From DASRJW01 sp964567755 (GTDB lineage Bacteria; Krumholzibacteriota; Krumholzibacteriia; G020349025), in NCBI GenBank assembly GCA_964567755.1, contig CAZMNW010000049.1, positions 1 through 64,000 on the forward strand: 64,000 nt of DNA, in the 5' to 3' direction. The stretch's first letter is position 1, and each line of letters opens with the position of its first letter. Of the stretch, positions 38,853-49,891 are shown piece after piece. A program made the translations under genes and the position numbers. The notes under the pieces are model-generated. The model searched no databases. It had not been told where the DNA came from and was given only the letters and a program-made list of their open reading frames with translations.

Positions 38853-40732
38853 CCGCAGCGCTCGAGCCAGCGCAGCGCGTTGTGCGCGGTCGTCAGACCT
38901 TCTTGCACGCGGTACGGAAAGACGAGTCGATCGCCGTCGATCTCTTCGCCGAAGTGCAGTGCCACGATGCCCGGCGCATCGGCCGCGCCCGCCAGTCCCG
39001 CCACCTCTTGTTCATGCGTCGCCAGGAGGAACAATCCGCCGCGTGCGGCCAGCCATCGTGTGACCTCGAGACTCGCCGCCAGGCGTTCGGTCGAGTTCGT
39101 GCCCCGGAACAGCTCGTCGAACAGGCCCAGCACGTGGGTCTCACGCTCGGCGAGTGCGAGAATGCGCTGCACGCGCTCGACCTCCACCAGGAAGTAGCTC
39201 TTCCCGTCGGCAAGTGAGTCGTGCACGTTGATGTTCGCCACCAAACGCAACGGGGTGAAGCGCATCGACGCAGCCCGCACCGGCGCGCCGATCTGCGCCG
39301 CAACGCAGTGGAGCGCCACCATGCGCAAATAGGTGGACTTGCCCGCCATGTTGCTGCCCGTGACCACGGCGACGCGCCGGTCGCCGCCGAGACGCACATC
39401 GTTCGACACCGCCTGCGCCAGCAGCGGGTGCGCCCCCGCCTCGATCTCGAGCCGGGGTTGCGGGGCCTCGAGAACATCCGGAACACACCACTCCGGGTGC
39501 TCGGCCCGGAACACCGCGAGTGCCAGGAGCGCCTCGAGATCGCAATAGGCCTCGACGATCTGCTCGAGAGCCCGGGGCTCACGCCGCCATCGCGCTTCGA
39601 GCGCCAGCAACCAATGCAGCTCCCAAGACGTGAGCAGCTCGATGACTCCGTACAGAAAGCCCATCCCACGCAGATGCAGGAGGCGCGTCAAGCGCAGCGC
39701 CGCCGGCACGCAGGCATGAGCCGCGGTGGCAGTGGCAAAGGCGCGGCGTTGCGCTTGAAGCACGACGCTGGTCGGTTCGCATGTCAGGAGCGAGCGCGCC
39801 ACTTCCTGGATGACGCGCAGCAGTGGCTCCATTTCGAGCCACGTTTCCCGCACCGGACCCACGCGCTGGCGAATCGGCAACGACATCACGAACAGCAAGA
39901 TGAACGCGAGGCCAGCAGCGGGCCATGCGATCGGCACCACGAACCCGAGCGCCAGCAGCAGCGGCACCAGGAGACCGCATGTCGCCAGTGCCGGTCGCAT
40001 CCAGCCGCCGGGAAGCTCGGCTGCGCGTGCCAAGAACGCGGGCAAGCGCTCGAGGCGCAACGAGCGCCCGCCGCAGGCGGCGAGCATGAATGCATCCCGC
40101 CGTGGCAGAGCCGCCGCCAGCTCGTCGACGGCCGCTTGGCGCGCCCGAATGGCGCTCGGTTGCAGCAACGGTGCGCGCACCATCCAACGCAAACGGCGCG
40201 CGCCGAGACTCGACTGCGTCGTGTTCAGCAGCGTGAACAAGGACGGTGATTCGTCATCGATGCCGAGATCTTTCACCGCCCACGCGTCGAGCTCTTCGGC
40301 GGCGCCCTCGCGCAGCAGTGCCGCATGGCCAGCGTCGAGAGCCGAGCAGGGCGCAAGCGGCAGGCGCGCTTCGGCTCCGGGCCCATGCACACCTTGCATA
40401 CGCGCCAGACTTTCGGTCGCCAGTGTGTGCCGGCGCCATGCACGCACACGCCGCCCGCGCACACGCGAGTGCATCCCCACGAGAGCGATGAATCCCGCCG
40501 CTGCCGGCAGCATTCCGCGCCACAGCAGCGCGGTCGAGCCGCGCACCGTTTCGATGCCAAGGATGGTGAAAGCAATGAACACCAGGAGCCGCGCAGTGCC
40601 GATCCACCACGATCGGTGGTGCCACTTGGCTTCTTCCGCGCGTTGCGTCTCGACTTCGTCGATCCGCATCCGCCGCAGGGATGCGCGCAGATCTTCCGGC
40701 TGAGTGGGGTTGCATTCCCGCATGGGGGACAT
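38789..40732 (-). CDS. MutS-family ATPase with membrane segments
   Basis: A 647-residue MutS relative that lacks the mismatch-recognition domain. The C-terminal ATPase (about residues 440-640) has Walker A TGSNMAGKSTYLRM, the DGKSYFLVEVERV segment, Walker B LGLFDELFRGTNSTER and a later LLATHE. Two hydrophobic regions are seen: near residues 45-90 (LLVFIAFTILGIETV and AAAGFIALVGM) and near 240-285 (GLLVPLLLALGFVVPIAWPAAGLAFILLFVM). This layout belongs to a membrane-associated MutS branch of unknown role, not to mismatch repair MutS. Confidence 0.85.
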   Translation of the reverse strand: MSPMRECNPTQPEDLRASLRRMRIDEVETQRAEEAKWHHRSWWIGTARLLVFIAFTILGIETVRGSTALLWRGMLPAAAGFIALVGMHSRVRGRRVRAWRRHTLATESLARMQGVHGPGAEARLPLAPCSALDAGHAALLREGAAEELDAWAVKDLGIDDESPSLFTLLNTTQSSLGARRLRWMVRAPLLQPSAIRARQAAVDELAAALPRRDAFMLAACGGRSLRLERLPAFLARAAELPGGWMRPALATCGLLVPLLLALGFVVPIAWPAAGLAFILLFVMSLPIRQRVGPVRETWLEMEPLLRVIQEVARSLLTCEPTSVVLQAQRRAFATATAAHACVPAALRLTRLLHLRGMGFLYGVIELLTSWELHWLLALEARWRREPRALEQIVEAYCDLEALLALAVFRAEHPEWCVPDVLEAPQPRLEIEAGAHPLLAQAVSNDVRLGGDRRVAVVTGSNMAGKSTYLRMVALHCVAAQIGAPVRAASMRFTPLRLVANINVHDSLADGKSYFLVEVERVQRILALAERETHVLGLFDELFRGTNSTERLAASLEVTRWLAARGGLFLLATHEQEVAGLAGAADAPGIVALHFGEEIDGDRLVFPYRVQEGLTTAHNALRWLERCGYPRELVERARERARRTGAAD

Positions 40733-40785
40733 TGTAGTTGCCCCGCCGACTTGGTGCTCGTCTGGCGTGTGGGGCTCCGTGGAGC

Positions 40786-43065
40786 TCAGGGGCGCCTATT
40801 TCCAAGACCGAAGTGTCGCACCAGCACGAACTCGGCCAGACACTGGTGCGCATCCTCGCTGAGTAGATAGGGCTCGAAGCCACAGAAGGCACGCGTGTAG
40901 CCCGGATCCAGCGGCGAACCCTTGGCGAGGACAAAGGTGGGCTGTCGATCCGCGGTTTCGGGATAGGCAAAGCCGGGGCTCTCCGGAAAACCGTTGACGT
41001 AGCAATACACTGGAACCGAAATTCCCGGCAGCGGGATGAGTGGGATTCGCTGCGTCGTCATGGCGTTCGGCATGTTGTAGATCTCGATGTTGGCACGCCC
41101 GCCGGTTCCGGCTTGGTTCCAAGTCGGCGCCACCACCAACAGCGGCACGGAATCGCCGGCAACCTCGGCGCACGGCGTCATCCCGCGGCAGAAGTGGTCG
41201 CGCAAGAAGCGCTGGCTGCCCGTGATCGCACCCACATCGAACATCTCGATGCCCATGGCATAGAGCAGGCTCCTGGTACCGACCGAGTCGATACCCGGCG
41301 GATGCGGCTCGATCGGGTCGTCCCAATTCGGCACGTTCACGGGATCCCAGTCGTGGCCGCGCACGCGCTCGATGGGCCACAGCTGCCAGGCCGGGCGGAA
41401 CCCGTTGATCCACAATTCGCCACCGTTCGCCAGATACACCTTGATGTAGTCGAAGGGTTTGAAGGCGTTCTGGTTGCGCACTGGGACGGGATCGACGAAG
41501 CGCCCCACCGTCCGCAGGCCAGACTGACCGCGAAAATCGGTGCGCGCGCTCCAGACGACCATCTGGTACTCGAAGAGCTTCCAGATTGGCGGCGGCTCGC
41601 GACGGTTGAGCCCGACATCGTACACGTCGACGGATGGCTCGAAGTGCAGATCTTGCTTCGCGGCGACGCGCGATAGGACGCCGATCCAGCGCGTATCGTC
41701 GATGATTTCGGTCAACGCGTCGGCAAGGTAATCGCTGTCGTCCACCCACAGCAATGGCCGCGTCCGCGTTACTTGGTGCACCGCCAGCTCGCAAACAGCC
41801 TGCGTCACGGTCTCGGCGTTGTCCTTGACCTGCACATAGAAACGGTGCGTCCCTGAGGAGAACGTACGACCTGGCGCCTCGGTCGTGCTAAGGCTCCAAC
41901 TCGACCACTCGGATGCGTCACCCAGATCGCGGATGTCCCAGCCAAACCGATAGCCGGCGACACCACCCCCATAGTGTTCGACGTCCGCTTTCCATTTGAA
42001 ATGGATCGACTGACCTCCGGCGATGTCGAAACGCACCGCCCGCGAGCCGGTCACGAACAGCATTGGACCCAGGAACTCGTCGTTCACATGCAGGAGCGGG
42101 CCCAGCGTCCCGCTCACGCGTACGAACACGCAGTTGTTTTTCTCCGGTGTGCGCGCATCGAGCACGGCGGTGACCGCACCGGCTTCGTCACGCGCCTGCA
42201 CCGCGAAAACATAGTAGCCCGACCCAGGAAAGTCCCCGACGTGGGTGAGCCCGGAGACAACCGCCTGTCTCCCGAGGCTGTCGGCAGCGTTCCATCGCCG
42301 CCATGGACTCCATTGGTAACGCACCGGCAGCGTGCGCAACGAGTCGGGGAAGCTGGAATAGGGGGTTCCCGGGCGCCCCGGTTCCAAATTGCTGCTGATG
42401 ATGACCCAGCGCGAGGCCTCTGGTTCGATGTTCGCGATCTCATCGAGCGGATCGTGGCCATCCCAGCGGAACACGACGATCGGTGGGGATTGGAAATCTT
42501 GCCCGGCGACCACGGGTCGCCGCAAACGCACGACCGGCGCGATGTTGCGGGCGTTGAAGGACCGGTAGTCTGGCGTCGGGTCAGGAATGCCGTCGTTATC
42601 CACCGCGCGCACAAAAAACGTGTGCCAGCGCTTGAACGCGCTGTTGCGAACGTCCTCGTCGCTCTCCCCCGGGCGGGCCCATGGCGGCCGATGCAATGTG
42701 TCCGCGAGAGCGACGAGAATCGTATCCCTCGCCGTCGTTCCGAGCCAGCGCGGGTCGTCGAGGGCGGGTACTTCGACCACCACCCGCGTCAGGTCGCTGT
42801 CGCCGGGCACGCCATCGATGTGACTGTGGACCTTTGGATGATCGACGAGGATCACGTCATAGTGATCGATCGTGCCGTCGCGATCCGTCCCCGACCAGAA
42901 AAACTCCACGTGATAGCCGCTGATCGTGGTCGAATCCGGCGGGCCGCTGGCCAACACGGTCTCGGGCGGCTGGTTGGGCCGGCGCACCTCGATCCCCAAT
43001 TCGTTGTCGTTGCACGCAGCGACAACGAGCAGCACTACCAAAGATCCCGGTACTCCGTGCCACAT
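40786..43065 (-). CDS. large surface lipoprotein with fibronectin-like repeats
   Basis: A 759-residue predicted lipoprotein. The signal segment GSLVVLLVVAAC carries the lipobox. The first half shows fibronectin-type strands, for example PPETVLASGPPDSTTISGYHVEFFWSGTDRDG, a pattern repeated in later sections with GYYVFAVQARDEAGAVT and THRFYVQVKDNAETVT. The second half (from about residue 445, LLWVDDSDYLADALTEIIDD) is an alpha/beta part without a recognised family. A longer frame extends to 43338, but the ATG at 43065 gives the clean signal. Surface-exposed location is inference. Confidence 0.75.
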   Translation of the reverse strand: MWHGVPGSLVVLLVVAACNDNELGIEVRRPNQPPETVLASGPPDSTTISGYHVEFFWSGTDRDGTIDHYDVILVDHPKVHSHIDGVPGDSDLTRVVVEVPALDDPRWLGTTARDTILVALADTLHRPPWARPGESDEDVRNSAFKRWHTFFVRAVDNDGIPDPTPDYRSFNARNIAPVVRLRRPVVAGQDFQSPPIVVFRWDGHDPLDEIANIEPEASRWVIISSNLEPGRPGTPYSSFPDSLRTLPVRYQWSPWRRWNAADSLGRQAVVSGLTHVGDFPGSGYYVFAVQARDEAGAVTAVLDARTPEKNNCVFVRVSGTLGPLLHVNDEFLGPMLFVTGSRAVRFDIAGGQSIHFKWKADVEHYGGGVAGYRFGWDIRDLGDASEWSSWSLSTTEAPGRTFSSGTHRFYVQVKDNAETVTQAVCELAVHQVTRTRPLLWVDDSDYLADALTEIIDDTRWIGVLSRVAAKQDLHFEPSVDVYDVGLNRREPPPIWKLFEYQMVVWSARTDFRGQSGLRTVGRFVDPVPVRNQNAFKPFDYIKVYLANGGELWINGFRPAWQLWPIERVRGHDWDPVNVPNWDDPIEPHPPGIDSVGTRSLLYAMGIEMFDVGAITGSQRFLRDHFCRGMTPCAEVAGDSVPLLVVAPTWNQAGTGGRANIEIYNMPNAMTTQRIPLIPLPGISVPVYCYVNGFPESPGFAYPETADRQPTFVLAKGSPLDPGYTRAFCGFEPYLLSEDAHQCLAEFVLVRHFGLGNRRP

Positions 43066-43222
43066 GATCCCGCACCTTGGAAGGGATGCTGTCTCAAGAT
43101 CCCTCGAGAGTACGGCTCCTCCTGGTTGCGTCGACGAGCATAGCACGCTAGCCTCCAGGATTGCTTCGAGACTCTTGCGGCCCCGAAGGGACACGAGGCT
43201 CGAAGCGACACGGGAGACCGCA

Positions 43223-43770
43223 TTGAAGCGTTGGCTGCGGTTCGCGCGCGCGATCGATCGCCTCAGCGAACGGCTCGGACGACTGTCCGCATGGCTGATC
43301 CTGGCCATGGTGCTGATCGGCGCTTTCAACGCTATCATGCGCCACTTGGGACGGTTCCTCGGCCTGACGTTGAGCTCGAACGCCTACATCGAACTCCAAT
43401 GGTACTTGTTCAGTCTGGTTTTCCTGCTGGGTGCAGCGCATGCACTCGCGCACAATGCTCACGTGCGCGTCGATGTGTTCTACAGCCGGCTTGAGCCACG
43501 CTGGCACGCCTGGATCAATTTGGCTGGCACCGTGTTGTTCCTGCTCCCATTCACGGGGATCGTGCTCTGGCTCGCTTGGCCTTCGGTGCACAATTCCTGG
43601 AGCGTGCGCGAGGGATCGGCAGACCCGGGGGGCCTTCCCCGCTATCCGATCAAGGCCATGCTCCTCGTCGGTTTCGCGCTGCTGGCCTTGCAAGGGCTCG
43701 CCGAAATCGTCAAGTGCGTCGCCATCTTGCGCCGCCAACGGGACGAAACCCCCGAAGAGCTGGAGGTCGT

Positions 43771-43774
<4 letters not shown>
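43223..43774 (+). CDS. TRAP transporter small membrane subunit (DctQ type)
   Basis: A 183-residue four-helix membrane protein of the DctQ family, the small subunit of a tripartite ATP-independent periplasmic uptake system. The family's hydrophobic helices and the NAYIELQWYLFSLVFLLGAAHAL and HVRVDVFYSRL motif are visible. The TTG start has GGAG six bases upstream. The stop overlaps the DctM start (TTGA), so the subunits are translationally coupled. Confidence 0.92.
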
Positions 43775-45093
<1,319 letters not shown>

Positions 45094-45102
45094 GAGGATT
45101 CG

Positions 45103-46308
45103 ATGGCCGCAAGATGGGTGCTGATCCTCACCGTTGCGCTGAGCGCGGGGCCGCGTTCCGCCACCGCCACCGACACCCCTCCCCTGCAGCTCGTGGAGTC
45201 CTTTCCGATCGAGACCACGCTCGACAACCCCGATCTGCCCGAGGCGCACGCGGTATGGCTGGCGATGATCCGCGGCGCACGACGCAGCCTCGACTTCGCC
45301 CAGTTCTACGCCAGCAACGAGGCTGGCTCCCGGCTCGAGACCATCGTCCGCGCCATCGAGAAGGCAGCCGCGCGCGGTGTGCGTGTGCGCTTCCTGTCCG
45401 AGGAAAAGTTTTCCCGCACGTACCCTGAGACCTTGGAACGGCTGGACAAGCATCGCAACATCGACGTCCGGCGCTTCGATTTCGCTCGGGTCTCCGGTGG
45501 AGTCTTGCACGCCAAGTACTTCGTGGTGGACGGCGAGGACGTCTTTCTCGGCAGCCAGAACTTCGATTGGCGAGCGCTGACGCACATCCAGGAGCTGGGT
45601 GTGGTCGTGCGCCTTCCTGACGTGACCCGAGCTCTGCTCGACGTGTTCGAAACCGACTGGGCGCTCGCGGGTGGTGAAGATCCCTATACGCACGCGCCGC
45701 AGGAGATTGGCTTCCCCGTGCTCGTGCCCCAGGATGACGACACGCTGCGCGTCACACCTGTGTTCAGCCCCGAAGGGCAGTTGCCCGACATGCGACTGTG
45801 GGACTTGCCGCGACTGGTCGATCTCATCGCTTCGGCGCGCCACACGGTGCGTGTGCAGCTATTGACCTACCGCAGCGCCGGTCGCGACAGCAGCTATTTC
45901 GGCACTTTGGAAACGGCGCTGCGTGGCGCCGCCGCCCGCGGCGTCCTGGTGCAGCTCTTGCTTTCGGATTGGTGCAAGCGCCCGGGCACCCTCGAAGGCC
46001 TGCAGAGCTTGCAATCCGTCCCGAACATCGACGTCAAGCTTGTCACCATTCCGCAGGCGACCACGGGGTTCATCCCCTTCGCGCGCGTCATTCACGCCAA
46101 GTACCTGGTGGTCGACGCCCGCGCCTTCTGGCTCGGCACCAGCAACTGGGAGAAGGATTATTTCTACAAGAGTCGCAACGTCGGATTGATCGTGGAGGGA
46201 ACCTTGGCGCGCCGGCTCGACCGCTTCTTCACCGACAATTGGAGCAGTGCATACGCGTACGATCTCGATGCCTGCGTCACCTACGAGCCGCCGCGTATTG
46301 GCCCCTGA
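45103..46308 (+). CDS. exported phospholipase D-like protein
   Basis: A 401-residue phospholipase D superfamily protein with two HKD motifs: HAKYFVVDGEDVFLGSQNFDW near residue 131 and HAKYLVVDARAFWLGTSNW near residue 330. Two half-domains together make one active site that hydrolyses phosphodiester bonds. The N-terminus is a signal peptide (VLILTVALSAGPRSATA), so it acts in the periplasm or outside. AGGAGG precedes the ATG, nine bases after the DctM stop, so it belongs to the TRAP operon. It resembles eukaryotic-type PLD3/PLD4-like layouts more than bacterial cardiolipin synthases; no membrane helix is seen. Confidence 0.9.
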   Translation: MAARWVLILTVALSAGPRSATATDTPPLQLVESFPIETTLDNPDLPEAHAVWLAMIRGARRSLDFAQFYASNEAGSRLETIVRAIEKAAARGVRVRFLSEEKFSRTYPETLERLDKHRNIDVRRFDFARVSGGVLHAKYFVVDGEDVFLGSQNFDWRALTHIQELGVVVRLPDVTRALLDVFETDWALAGGEDPYTHAPQEIGFPVLVPQDDDTLRVTPVFSPEGQLPDMRLWDLPRLVDLIASARHTVRVQLLTYRSAGRDSSYFGTLETALRGAAARGVLVQLLLSDWCKRPGTLEGLQSLQSVPNIDVKLVTIPQATTGFIPFARVIHAKYLVVDARAFWLGTSNWEKDYFYKSRNVGLIVEGTLARRLDRFFTDNWSSAYAYDLDACVTYEPPRIGP

Positions 46309-46404
46309 CTCGTGCGCTTCGGGCACCCGACTGCCGTTGCCTTTCCATCCCGAGATCCACGACCCCAGCGAAGGACGTCGGGCGCACCTGTAGGCCAGTC
46401 GTCG

Positions 46405-47019
46405 TCAAAACTCTCGCCTTGGCTCGTTCGCCGCGTGCCAGAGCTCGGTGAATTTGTCGCGCACCGAGAGATCGAGGTTGTCCGAGAACGCCACCGGAAG
46501 TCGATTGACCCGAACGAGCGCCACGACATCGGCGAGGTCCTGCAGGCGATCGGACGCCGAAATCCCCGACGCGAGCTTGAGCTCGATCAAAGTGCGCAGG
46601 TCCAGGACACGCATTACACCTTGAGCTTTCGGGATGTTCCCGGGGTCCGGAAAACACACCGGCTTTGGTTTCCCATCCCCTGGGAATTCCCCAGCGAGCA
46701 GGAAGTCGATCTGGACTTGGGTTTCCACGTCGCGCACGCCGCGCGACCCGGAGAACTTTTCGACGTAGTCGCGGCCGAGCCAACGCTCCTTGAACCGCCG
46801 CAGGCCGTCCTCGCTGACGACGACATCGACATCCACCGTCAAGCGCAGGTGACCGTGCTCCGCGACCGCGAGCGCTCCCGCCAGGACGAATTCGACGCCG
46901 GCATCCTCGCACGACCGCGTCAAGCGTGCGAGCGTGCGATGAACCTTCGATTTGCCCACGAGAAAGTCATCGACCTCCCGGATCATATCGTCGAAGTGCT
47001 CGTTCATGGCAAGGAGCAT
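46405..47019 (-). CDS. nucleotidyltransferase-fold protein
   Basis: A 204-residue protein of the nucleotidyltransferase fold (AbiEii/MNT-like group). The active-site pattern LAGALAVAEHGHLRLTVDVDVVVSEDG holds the Gly-rich helix and the two Asp of the metal-binding DxD. The later LDLRTLIELKLASGISASDRLQDLADVV is typical of the group. Partners of the HEPN or AbiEi type that would mark a toxin-antitoxin pair are not adjacent. Start choice is uncertain: ATG 47019 or 47007, neither with a strong ribosome site. Divergent from the DinB-like gene. Confidence 0.7.
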   Translation of the reverse strand: MLLAMNEHFDDMIREVDDFLVGKSKVHRTLARLTRSCEDAGVEFVLAGALAVAEHGHLRLTVDVDVVVSEDGLRRFKERWLGRDYVEKFSGSRGVRDVETQVQIDFLLAGEFPGDGKPKPVCFPDPGNIPKAQGVMRVLDLRTLIELKLASGISASDRLQDLADVVALVRVNRLPVAFSDNLDLSVRDKFTELWHAANEPRREF

Positions 47020-47100
47020 ACCGCCCGCCGGCGCCCGCCGCCAGGCGTGTGCTAATCTGACCTCCAAGCCCTCGCCATACTCAGAACAGGAGGAACGCGC

Positions 47101-47649
47101 GTGTCCACCTTCTCGAATCCGGCGGGGAATGCCGCCGATGCAGCCGCCAAGTACACGCAGGCATTGGTCGATGTGCTCGGGCGTAGCGCCCCACTCGACG
47201 TGATGCGCGAGCAAGTCGCGGCATTGCGCCACGCCGTTGCCGACCTTTCCGCTACCGAGCTCGGCACGCCGGAGGCGAGCGGGAAATGGTCGATCCTGCA
47301 GGTCCTCGACCACTTGACCGACTCAGACGCCGTCTTCAGCTACCGATTGCGTTCGGTCCTCGCCGAAGACGAGCCACCGCTGCGCGGCTACGATCAGGAT
47401 CGCTGGGCGACGCATCTACGCTACGGTGTCACGGCAGCAAGCACCGTTCTCGCCGAGCTCGAAGCGCTGCGCGCCCGCAATTTGCGTCTGCTGGCGTCGC
47501 TCCGGCCCGACGAGCTCGAACGTGCCGGACTGCACAGCGAACGTGGCTTGGAAAGCGTCCGCCATATGTGCATGCTCACCGCTGCGCACGATTTGGTGCA
47601 CCGGCGACAGATCGGCCGTATTCGTGGCGCCATTGGCAAGCCATTGTGA
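47101..47649 (+). CDS. DinB/YfiT-like four-helix protein
   Basis: A 182-residue putative metal-dependent hydrolase of the DinB superfamily. The motifs WSILQVLDHLTDSDAVFSYR and CMLTAAHDLVHRRQIGRI carry the three His that bind a divalent metal in the family. Members include thiol S-transferases and stress proteins; the actual reaction is unknown here. The GTG start at 47101 follows a strong AGGAGG seven bases upstream. It stands alone between two minus-strand genes. Confidence 0.85.
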   Translation: MSTFSNPAGNAADAAAKYTQALVDVLGRSAPLDVMREQVAALRHAVADLSATELGTPEASGKWSILQVLDHLTDSDAVFSYRLRSVLAEDEPPLRGYDQDRWATHLRYGVTAASTVLAELEALRARNLRLLASLRPDELERAGLHSERGLESVRHMCMLTAAHDLVHRRQIGRIRGAIGKPL

Positions 47650-47697
47650 TGTGGAGGTGACCGGCATTGTTTTGGGTGACAGCCGGCAACACGTGCG

Positions 47698-48843
47698 TCA
47701 GCCGCGCATGAACTGATCCATGAAGTGGGCGTAGGAAAGCTCTGCCGTGCCGAACCAACGCAAGGACTCCTGGCGCGATTGCCGCCAGTGCTCGTAGACA
47801 CGGCGATACGTCGCGTCCTTGACTGACTCCTCTTCGAGAAGGTCGCGTGACGCGGCTGCCGCCGCCTGCATCAGGTCATCGGGAAACGGCCGCAGCTGCA
47901 CGCCGTTTTGCAACAGGCGCGACAACGCCGGCGGATTGAGCACATCGTAACGTGCCTGCATCCCGACCGCGGCTTCCTTCGCGGCGCTGGCGAAAATCTC
48001 CTGGTAGAGCACTGGGAGTTTGGCCCAGGCATCGCGATTGACGTAGAAGGAAAGGTTGGAGCCTGGCTCCCACCATCCCGGATAGTAGTAGTACTTCGCC
48101 ACCTTGTAGAACCCGAGTCTTTCGTCGTCGTAAGGACCGACCCATTCGGTTGCATCGATGGCACCGCGTTCGAGTGCCGGGTAGATGTCGCCGCCGGCCA
48201 GCACTTGCACCGTCGCTCCCAGTCGGTCCATCACCTGGCCGCCGAGACCCGGAATGCGAATCTTGAAGCCTTTGAGATCCCCGAGCCCATGCACCTCGCG
48301 TTTGAACCAGCCACCCATCTGCGTGCCGGTGTTGCCGCCAGGAAAAACCAGAATGTTGAAGTCGGCGAACAGCTCGTTCATGAGCTGCGATCCGCCGCCT
48401 TCCTGCAACCACGCCGTTTGCTGGCGCGACGTCATGCCGAAAGGCACGGCGGCATCGAAGACGAGCGCCGGATTCTTGCCCACGTAGTAATAGCTCGCGG
48501 TTTGACCTAATTGCACTGCGCCCTGCTGCACGGCGTCCATCACCTGCAAGCCTTGGACGATCTCGCCGGCCGGGTACGAGCGAATCTGGAAACGGCCTTC
48601 CGAAAGCGCGAGCACGCGTGCCGCCAATGTTTCGCAACTGCCGTAGAGTGTGTCGAGTGAGCCCGGAAAGCTCGACGCGAGCCGCCACATCACCGTGGGA
48701 TGTGTGATCACGGCGGGACCTTCCGCCTTCGGCGCGCAGCTCGTGGCCACCGCGCCCATGCTTCCCACACCCACCACGACTTGCGCCGCCTTGGCGAGGA
48801 AATCCCGGCGCTCGAAGACAGGCAGGTCACGTTTTTTGGGCAC
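47698..48843 (-). CDS. TRAP transporter substrate-binding protein (DctP type)
   Basis: A 381-residue periplasmic solute receptor of the DctP family. The N-terminus has a twin-arginine-like ERRDFLAKAAQVVVGVGSMGAV followed by TSC, a Tat-lipoprotein signal. The DctP pattern GTQMGGWFKREVHGLGDLKGFKIR and the conserved substrate Arg in FKIRIPG are present. YYPGWWEPGSNLSFYVNRDAWAKLP fits the mannitol/keto-acid-type receptors. GTG 48843 follows GGAGG. It is 3 kb from dctQM on the opposite strand, and its partner is inferred. Confidence 0.92.
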   Translation of the reverse strand: MPKKRDLPVFERRDFLAKAAQVVVGVGSMGAVATSCAPKAEGPAVITHPTVMWRLASSFPGSLDTLYGSCETLAARVLALSEGRFQIRSYPAGEIVQGLQVMDAVQQGAVQLGQTASYYYVGKNPALVFDAAVPFGMTSRQQTAWLQEGGGSQLMNELFADFNILVFPGGNTGTQMGGWFKREVHGLGDLKGFKIRIPGLGGQVMDRLGATVQVLAGGDIYPALERGAIDATEWVGPYDDERLGFYKVAKYYYYPGWWEPGSNLSFYVNRDAWAKLPVLYQEIFASAAKEAAVGMQARYDVLNPPALSRLLQNGVQLRPFPDDLMQAAAAASRDLLEEESVKDATYRRVYEHWRQSRQESLRWFGTAELSYAHFMDQFMRG

Positions 48844-48862
48844 GGCCCGGACCTCCAAGGCA

Positions 48863-49891
48863 TCAGCGCTTCTGCACCAGCGTGTAGGTGCCGAACAAGT
48901 CGGTGTCGAGATTCATGTCGGCATCCCAACCCAACAGTTTCCCCATCTGCCGCGCCGCCGGCGAATCATCCTGATCGAAGGCGAGGACCTGGAAACCGGC
49001 AGCCTCGAAGGTCGTGCGCGCAAACGGCGATCGGCCATCGGACCACGGCTTATACGGCTCCTCCGGCTTGGATGGCGCCGGGCTCAGATTGTAGATCAAC
49101 ATGAAACCACCGGGCACGAGCAACGCATGTACGGCCTGCACGAACGTGGCGTCGTCGACCTCCAAGTGTACGAGCTGTCGCGGATCCGCCTGGCGCTCGG
49201 GATGCACGTAGCCACGCTTGAGCGTGTTCTTCGACACGAAGAGAGAATATTCCTTGCCGGCGGCATCGACGATCTTCGAGTCGGCGGGGAACTTGCCGAA
49301 GAGTAAACGCAGCTGGCCAGGGTCACCTGCGGATGCGGACTTGGACTTCGCGATGGGACCGGTGTCGCCTGCTTCCGCGTAGAGCTTCTCCAACATTCGG
49401 TCCACCTCGATGCCGGTGACTGTGGCGCCAAGGCTGGCGAGCAGGCGCAGCTGTCCGATCGAACCGAATCCGAAGTCGAGCACTTTCTTGTCGTCGACCC
49501 GCGACAACCCCGCGGCGCCGACCAGATCCAGTGCCCGCACCGCGGCGAGCGGTGTCCCATAGCGTGTGTAATAATAGAAGCGTTCGTCCAGCTCACGCCG
49601 CTCGTAGCCGGCGAGCGCCTCGGGCTCCTGCTGCTGCGCTTCCGCCGCGCTCATCGCCTCGCGCGTCTCGCGGCTGTAATGGACGACTCGCAGGCCGGGA
49701 ATCGCCGGGAGATCGGGAACCGCGGCGAGGAATTGCTTGGCGAGCACGCTGTGCACGAACGGCTCGAGCTGCACGGCCTCGGCGCGCAAGGTCGCGAGCG
49801 CTCCCGACCCCGGAGCGGGCGCATTCTGGCCGCGCGCCAACACCGAGAGACACATTGCCCCGACCAGCGCCACGATCCCGATTCGGTTCAT
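48863..49891 (-). CDS. exported methyltransferase-like protein
   Basis: A 342-residue protein with a signal peptide (MNRIGIVALVGAMCLSVLARGQ) and a Rossmann methyltransferase-like core: the SAM-binding strand KVLDFGFGSIGQLRLLASLG near residue 140, TVTGIEVD, and a later VPGGFMLIYNLSP segment. Class I methyltransferases that are exported are uncommon because SAM is made in the cytosol. The role is therefore unclear: it may bind another nucleotide-like ligand or be inactive. It lies 19 bases upstream of the DctP gene on the same strand and overlaps the OPT gene by 4 bases. Confidence 0.7.
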   Translation of the reverse strand: MNRIGIVALVGAMCLSVLARGQNAPAPGSGALATLRAEAVQLEPFVHSVLAKQFLAAVPDLPAIPGLRVVHYSRETREAMSAAEAQQQEPEALAGYERRELDERFYYYTRYGTPLAAVRALDLVGAAGLSRVDDKKVLDFGFGSIGQLRLLASLGATVTGIEVDRMLEKLYAEAGDTGPIAKSKSASAGDPGQLRLLFGKFPADSKIVDAAGKEYSLFVSKNTLKRGYVHPERQADPRQLVHLEVDDATFVQAVHALLVPGGFMLIYNLSPAPSKPEEPYKPWSDGRSPFARTTFEAAGFQVLAFDQDDSPAARQMGKLLGWDADMNLDTDLFGTYTLVQKR

